A stretch of 64,000 nt of DNA from Promerops cafer (lineage: Eukaryota; Chordata; Aves; Passeriformes; Nectariniidae). Shown piece after piece: positions 56,841-64,000 of this stretch. A model generated the notes under the pieces. The model saw nothing but the letters and a program-made list of their open reading frames with translations. It had not been told where the DNA came from and did not search any database. A program made the translations under genes and the position numbers. The stretch covers positions 2,834,636 through 2,898,635 of the forward strand of contig VZSE01014389.1 of the NCBI GenBank assembly GCA_013398275.1. Direction: 5' to 3'. How positions within the stretch are numbered: position 1 is the stretch's first letter; every line of letters begins with the position of its first letter.

Positions 56841-59800
56841 CTGAAAGAGAGGACAGTCACAGAGTATATTTATACTGAAGCATGAATTGTATTCAGTGTA
56901 AATGGGTTACTGTACCAGCTTAATTCATAGAAGTTTGACATTTGGGTCTAGTCACCTGGAGCACAAAACATTATCTCCTCTATCTCATGTAAGTTCATTA
57001 TAACAGCTATTATCTATACTATACATGACAAGTCAGATGCTTAAAGTAGTTTGCAGTCCCAACTACCACTTGGAATTTTTCTTAAAAAATCCTCAACTTA
57101 TATATACTTATATAGCCAACTTATTTTTTGAGTAGAGTTCTTTGAGAAGTAATGCCTAAAAACACTACCAGTACAGCTATACACAAATCATTATTTCATC
57201 AAACAATATTAAGGCTTATATCTTAATCTAGGTGCTTCAGCTAAAGAATTAAACACAGCCTTTTGATGAATGGTGAGCAACAAGGGGTTTTGCAAGCTTC
57301 AAGGCTAACAGCCTTCAAAGCATCTTCTGAAGAAGTCACCTACATTATAGATTTTTCCATAGGGAAAAGTTCAAAAGGAGCTGCTAGCTTAACAGTTCTG
57401 GCTAAATCTGTTAATTTTGACTTCATTTTTTCAAGTCTAAGATTTACCCTGGATTAATTTCCAACTATACAAATTCTACAGCAATCCCAGGATTTAAAAC
57501 AAGAACAGTTAAAGTACAATTATTCTCAACAAAAATCCAGGAAAAAAAAATCAATTACCCATAAGCACAAAAAACCTCTTTTCTTATTAAATACAACTAC
57601 TTTACCCAGAATATTTGAAATGTAGAATTAGAGCCTGCCAGTTCACTTATTCTTCTGTTTGAAGAGTCAGACTATCACGGTGTGACTACATTTGAGTGTG
57701 TCTAGCAGTATCAAGTCCTAGCACATTGTTTGGGAAGTCTGGATTACTAAAATAGCTTCCTGCTTTGTTTGGAAGTCTTCACTGGGAAAAGCAGTCCCTG
57801 AACTCTATGATTTAGTTTTACAGTGTATTATCACTTGAGCTTTTATCTTTTCCTGCATATGAGGTTTGAGAACACAAAGGGAGAGCTGTATTTGGAAACC
57901 TAGTTGTCCTCTGTTTATAAACATTCAAGTCCACCTTTAATTAGCAAGGACAAACAGACACAAGGAGAATTTGGTGTGTTATCACCTTCTCATAAAGAGA
58001 CGGAAATTCAGTAGACAAAGGAAGTTGACAAGAGATCCTGTTCAGCAGTGTGCTTTTCCAGCTCACCTGCCTCATCTCAATGTCAGTAACTCACAGTATG
58101 ATTAGCCCGTTCCCTAAAGACAGTTTCAGAAAAGGTTGCCTAAGCAGCTACTAGAATGGCCTGGAAACAGCAGCAGCCACAGTAAAGTTCCAGAAAACTA
58201 TAAAGAAGCTGACGTTATTTCTGTCCTTTCACTTGAAACTATGATGCTGCAGAAAACAGCATCATTACCCAGCATATCCTTCAGGATAGAGATTACATAT
58301 TTTTTTCACTACTGGCTGATTATCTTGTGTAAGAACAAGCAGGATCCAAGAAGAAAGCTCTTATCTCCATACTCATAACTCAGGTTTTAAAGCAGCATTT
58401 ATGCCATGGATTTTAAGGCCATGCAACAAGTCAGGCACCAAACCTGCATCTCTGTGACTATGCCTCTGGAAAAGCCACAGTGCTAATACAATTCTCCTAA
58501 ACAGTGTACACAAGTAATTCACATTGTCTGCCTAGGCTGGACTCTTGTGCCTAAAAGAGGTTTTTAGAATAGCCTTACTACAAACTGTACCACTGACCAC
58601 TGTTTCCACTAATCAAGTGCCATTAGGAAAGAGTTAGATCAGAAGGCTTTTAGTACTTCTGCATGTCCATGATGTCACATTTAAAGAAGCTTTACCCTTA
58701 GAATGTAGGGATTTGGTTTTGGGAGTTTTGGTTGGGTTTTTTTAATGGAATTCCACACAGTCAAATTTAGTTACATTAAGCCAGTCACAGCATAGGGCAC
58801 CACACAAGTTTTGAGGAGCTCCTTCTCAGCTTCCCCATCTTCTTAGCTATCAGTTTTATCACCAATTCCTGCCACATGGGAACACTTCAGACTACACTAC
58901 AGCACTCACTCTAGTATCCAATGCAGGGAGATAGCCCTTCACACCAAAGGACAGCCCCACAAAACAAACAGTGTAATCTCAAGGTCTTCAATGCCCTGTA
59001 CCAGCCTCAGCCTTCTACAGAAAGTTCTTCAATTGAGCCCTTAAATGGTCCAGAATTGAGCACCACTTGCTGTTATTTACATGAGACTGAACACGAATCT
59101 GAAGCAGCAAGGGAAATGGTCCCATTAGTCCTCCCTATTCAGTTACTGGAGAGCTGGGAGGCTTCCAGGCTTTACTTAACACTGTTTTTCAAAACACTTG
59201 ATGAACATTTACCTAAGAAAATTAAGTTGTATTGATTAGTTGCAGGAAGGGTTGCTAGACTGTTATCAGAAGGAGTAGACAGATTACTACGTATAAAAAC
59301 AAAGTTATTTAGGAATTGCAGAAAAGGTCATCAGGCAGTTAACCACTTCTCAGATAGCTGTGCAGGCTCTACATAAACAAGGCTGCAATCACTGAGCACA
59401 GCTAAGGACATTACCACTGACTGAATTCCTTCCTATTGCTCTCCCATCCAAAAAAGCTTTAAAGAAAGAAACAGTTGGCAAGGTGGCCATACTAGCCTCC
59501 TATAGCAATAACCATTGCTGAAACACCCACAGCAGCACATTTAAGTTAGTAGAGCATTACCTATAGCTTACAAAGAAACAAAGTTACAAAGCATAGCTCA
59601 GAACCAGCCCTGAGGAGTCAGCCAAGGTTAGCCTTGCACAGTGGCTGCTCAGAGTGTAAGAAGACAGCAGTTCTGCTAGGAATGGAAGTTAGCATGGAAC
59701 CGTATGTTGCCTGGTACTCTATAGCAGCCACAGTATAAACCATGGGCTTTGGCTGTCCACAACAATCATTTAACTCTTATTTCCAGCAACTCTTATCTCT

Positions 59801-61621
59801 CTTGTAGCACAAGTTTTAAATTTAGAAAAACATCAATACAGTTCCACAGTTTTAATTTGGGTGAAAGTAGAAAACTGATGTGCCTATCAGCATGAAAGCT
59901 CCTATCTTTACTCAGTAGATTTAAGCTTTATATTAGGAAGATTTGCTATCTCTTACCCTGAAACACACACAAGCTCAACAGCGTTGGATTCTTAGAGATT
60001 AATGCCTTTTAATAGGTCAAATACAGCCCAGTATGAGTGCTTCCCTTTTCTAGAGTAACCCAAATCAGGTTATTACAGAGCTGTTTTCACCTCTAGAATT
60101 CACATCCACTAACAACAAACCTGACCTGAATACTACCTTTACAACTGCTCTTTCATCCTGTCTGGAGGCCTAATGAAGATGGACATACTGTATTTCATAC
60201 AAAGACAGAAGCAATAAAACATGGCCTGCTCAGGAGGTAAGAGTTTTGTTTGGTAAAAGGTAAATGGCATGAGGCAGGAAAAGAGTTCAGTTTAAACTGA
60301 GCGGACTTTCTTTACAATCCTGTCATTACTGACAAAGCACATGCTGACCTTCTCGTCTAGGATGCAGAGCATTCTAGACAGCCTTTTGAAAATTTAACAA
60401 GACTTTTAGGCAGAGCTTTTGCAAGCGCTTTTCTGCTTGCAAAAAACCCAAAACCCCAAACAAACCCACAAACCCTCATACAGAAAATTCAAACTAGAAA
60501 ACACTAATCCTCCAAATTCTCAAGGCTGAATGTCATTCTCTTTGTTCTTAAAACTAAATGTCTCAACTTCTCCCATGCACAGTTCAGAGATTTGTCATGG
60601 CACTTCCTCTGTCCAGCAAGATACTTGCTATAGTCATTTCTCCATATGTGACAATGTTGTGCAGTACAGGAAGTAGATCATACCCTCAGAGAAGAAAAAG
60701 GCTAAAAGTGATCAGATTAAACTAGATTTAAAATCCCCAGTCTGTATAATCTTAGAAAAAAAAGAGCAGGAAGATAACTAATTGCTTAATACAGCAGTAT
60801 AGAAAGGACATCACGAGATTAATAATTCTGGTCGGTCCAATGACTAGGCATGAATCTGATGGTGTCACTGAAGTATAGTTTGTTTTTTTAGTAGTTCAGG
60901 TGTAAATGAGGAGCTAAGATACAGGACAGTCACAGGGATCAGAAGTTTTATTTGAGGGTATGAAAGTGACTTCATGTAATGCAAAGTTCTGCCTTCTCTA
61001 ACCACAGTTTTCTTATAGAAATGACTCAGCACATATTGTCACCATATTTTCCAGTAATTGCAACAACCTTAAGTGAAATATTTGCACAATGACATGCATC
61101 AGGAACTAATTCACTTCCCTACAGCAGCACCACAGGAGTAAAGTAGAGTTTAAAACTGCATTAGAACTTGGGAGCTGTTCTCACTCCCCAGTTCAGATTC
61201 TTATGGGGGTGATCTGTAAGTTAAAAACTACATGGAAGAAATTATAGCCAGGTTTAACATTAGAAGCTTTATATTTGTCCTTTATTTTACTGTAAAACAT
61301 AAGTTATCATTGTAACCTTGCCTTGAAGTACATTTTAAAGAGTTTCTAGAGCAGTCTTTCCCAGTGTAAGGGAGAAACACTAGTGTCCTGTTTGTTATAG
61401 CACTGTGACTTACCATTGCAAGTAACAGTTCTTGCACATGTTTAGCAAAAGATACCCTACACTCCTATTATTTCCCTCATTATTTCAACTTTTAACTCCT
61501 CCATGATGAAAATTGGGGCTAGAAAAAGCAATTTAAACGTACAAATGACTGCTGGATATGCACAATAATGAGTTTGTCAGGCTTCCTTCCCCCAGACTAC
61601 TTATTGTATTCATGAATTAAT

Positions 61622-61657
61622 AGTTTATGTCAACTAACAAGTTTATGTCAACTAACA
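61622..61657. repeat. 18-bp perfect tandem duplication
   Basis: AGTTTATGTCAACTAACA twice in direct succession inside RAB32 intron 1. The copies are identical, so the event is recent or conserved. Confidence 0.9.
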
Positions 61658-63690
61658 AGAACTTACTCAAGGAGAGTAAAAGGCCCCATCTAGAAGAAGT
61701 TTCCCCAGCTATTCTTTTTTGATATGAAGGTAAATGTTGGTTTAGCCCTGTCAATACTAACAGATTTGCAAGAGTTCCCCTATCTTGTAAAAATCCAAGC
61801 TTTACCTTATCTGAAGCCTCATAACTCAGAAGAGAATTGTGTTAGTTGCAATTAAAACCTTAATATCTCATCAGGAACACTGATAGACAACTGCACAAAG
61901 TTCTTCCAAGTTTTTCTCTAAGATGAGATTAACAGTTCTGGAATCCTCCAGAAGCTGTGTCATTAATGAGGAAGAGATAGATGACCAAGGGTTATAAATG
62001 TCTGACAATTGCAAAAATGAACAAGTGGTTTCTTCCATTAAAGCAACGTTAGTTCAAGCCACCTTTAACAGGATAATCAGCTTGATGGGTAGCTGGAGCT
62101 CAAAATATGGTTTTAACAAGTTTGGCAGTTCTACATCAAAAACCTAAAACTATAGATGTATAACCTAGACTGCAGTCACCCAAAAGTCAGCATACAACTA
62201 GCTGAAGAGTTTGACTTCCAAGCTGTTTCCTATTAACTAGAAGACCACGGCAATGAAACTAGGCAGTTTTTTTCCTGGACCAAATAATAGAGTTGCCAAA
62301 AGTCTGAAAAATATCAAAAAGATGTCAGTTTGTGAATAGAGTCAAGGATCTCTAATCAATTTTTCTCCCTCAGAACACAGAAGATGAGAATTCAAATAGT
62401 TGAAAAGGCCGTTCAAATTCAACAGAAAGAAGGAATAAGCCACACAGAAAAAGTTTAACCTGTAAAACCAACCAAAAAAACTATCCAGCAGTAACTGCAG
62501 TAGTAAACAAAATGACCAATAGATCTAGTGAACCAAATTCAGTTAGCTCAAAATGCACAGAAGTAGCTTCCTACTAGTGCATTTCATTCATTCTGCTTTT
62601 CTATGAACAGTTACTATACACTACAGTGATCACAGGCATCATGGAATGCTTAGTAAGCTATAGTGACTAATTGTAATAAACCATTTTTTAGTCTGCAAAT
62701 ACTTTAAAAAATCTTCTTGCATTGTGAGAAGCATTCTCAGATCAACTATTTACCATGACCACTAATAGTCACTCATACCAAAATTCAAGAAGGACAGTCA
62801 GACTAACTCTGACCGTCAACACTACGGCTCTTAGGTTCTTGCTGTCTACTCCAACTTTATTGGCCAGTGTGCAAGCACAGTTCCAGCATCTAAACTTCAG
62901 TGTCAAACTCCACAACTAAATTGGTTCAATCAATTTCCAGAACCATGAGATATTTGTGCTTTTATTCAATGTAGATGGTAAAAAAGACCAATTAAACAAT
63001 AGGTGAAGGCTTTTTTTTTTCCAGGAACACCTGAGTGACAATTCCATATTTGCAATTCCAACTCCCAGTAAACAGACTGTCATTCAAGACAGATTTAAGC
63101 TAAATCAACATTCAAAATAGCTGGGATCATAGTTCAATCCTCTAAATGAGTTAGAACTACTGTCACTTTCAAAACTCACCCAGGCCCTTCAAGAGCCACA
63201 GGCAGGAAAAGACCACACTTTGGATGCCAGCTGAATGTTTGGCACAATACAGCAAACATCCAGAATTGCCCTGAGGATGAATTTCCCAGTTCTCCAGACA
63301 TCTAATGTACATTTTAGCATTACCAGTGTCAGGTGTGAGTTGACTGAAGTTCCTTTTTAGAGAGATATATAAACATGTTACTGGCAAGTTACCACTGCTG
63401 ACAGCTATCCCCCATCTCCCCAAACCAGCACATCTTGTCCCAGAACTGTCTTACCTAATTAGATTGGATCTGTTATTCTGCAGGAAGTAGGTTAACCAAG
63501 CCACTATCAATATTACAGCTCACATTCAAGTGTGTCTACCTGCTTTTTCCCACAGATAGCCATAGACTGAGAGTAGACAGACTCCAAGACTGTTAATACC
63601 AGATGGTTCCCCGCTCCTCAGTCTCAACCATTTAAGCTATAAGTAAAGTTGCCACATGTTAAAAGAGGTGTTGAACTATACATTTACTTA

Positions 63691-64000
63691 ATGACTTAGA
63701 CAAATCTGCAGGTGACACCAAGCCAAGTGGTGCAGCTGATATATCTGAAGGATGAGATGTCATCCAGAAGGACCTGGACAAGCTGGAGAAGTGGGTCCTT
63801 GGGAATCTCATGAGGTTTAACAAGACCAAGTGCAAGGTGTTGCAATTGGGTTGGGGTCCCAGCACAGGCTGGGGAATGAACACACTGAGAGCAGCCAGGC
63901 CAAGAAGTACTTTTGGGTGCTGGTGGATGAGAGGCTGGACATGACCCAGCAATATGCACTTGCAGCCCTGAAGAATCACTTGTATCCTGGGCTACATCCA
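63691..64000 (+). mobile_element. CR1 LINE fragment (ORF2 C-terminal part), runs off right edge
   Basis: Plus-oriented CR1: TTAGACAAATCTGCAGGTGA, GAAGGACCTGGACAAGCTGG, GGGAATCTCATGAGGTTTAA and GAGAGGCTGGACATGACCCA. These belong to the end of CR1 ORF2. Frames are broken. The 3' end is outside the window. Confidence 0.92.

Larger units (their letters stand above)
56841..64000. other. RAB32 intron 1 (incomplete)
   Basis: AT-rich intron running off the right edge. It holds an 18-bp tandem duplication (61622-61657) and a CR1 fragment at the end (63691-64000). No P-loop exon and no CpG island are present, so the RAB32 promoter lies further right. Confidence 0.75.

Noticed and set aside
56841..64000. 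Search for RAB32 exon 1 (P-loop).
   Set aside because: No GxxxxGK(S/T) coding segment with a suitable donor and no GC-rich first exon; it must lie beyond the right edge.

Overview
The window is eukaryotic and almost certainly avian. CR1 LINE fragments occur throughout, several ending in the bird-type ATTCTATG-like terminal repeats, and there are ERV LTRs of types familiar from bird genomes. The two protein-coding genes are spliced and lie in the vertebrate order ADGB-RAB32, both on the minus strand. The LTR families suggest a neoavian bird rather than a galliform, but that is inference and the species cannot be fixed.

Right part (54.2-64.0 kb): RAB32 exons 3 and 2, minus strand. Exon 1 with the P-loop lies beyond the right edge. 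Centre (45.0-46.2 kb): a CpG island holding the first coding exon of ADGB (androglobin), with a candidate RFX X-box 32 bp upstream of the ATG. From 45.6 kb leftwards to 3.9 kb, thirteen ADGB coding exons can be placed with exact splice sites. Their phases all agree and they sum to 1,614 nt (538 codons): the N-terminal segment, the calpain-like domain with its Lys-rich insert, and the start of the following linker. The globin and IQ parts of the protein lie beyond the left edge.

The introns and intergenic DNA are AT-rich with scattered mobile elements. A degraded, truncated endogenous retrovirus lies at the left end, antisense to ADGB. There is a 310-bp solo LTR with a clear 6-bp target duplication (13.8-14.1 kb), and two LTRs of one family (14.5 and 41.2 kb). 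An inverted LTR with internal degenerate repeats lies at 50.7-51.4 kb, and there are about eight CR1 fragments, one apparently nested in another.

The least explained items are a short, nearly perfect 67-nt hairpin in ADGB intron 1 (35.5 kb), a 70-codon minus-strand ORF with a signal-peptide-like N-terminus and five cysteines (39.7-39.9 kb), and two unrecognised ORFs of 108 and 154 codons at 33.3-34.4 kb. No tRNA, rRNA or CRISPR feature was seen. ADGB (motile cilia and sperm flagellum) and RAB32 (lysosome-related organelle traffic) are neighbours by conserved synteny and are not known to work in one pathway.
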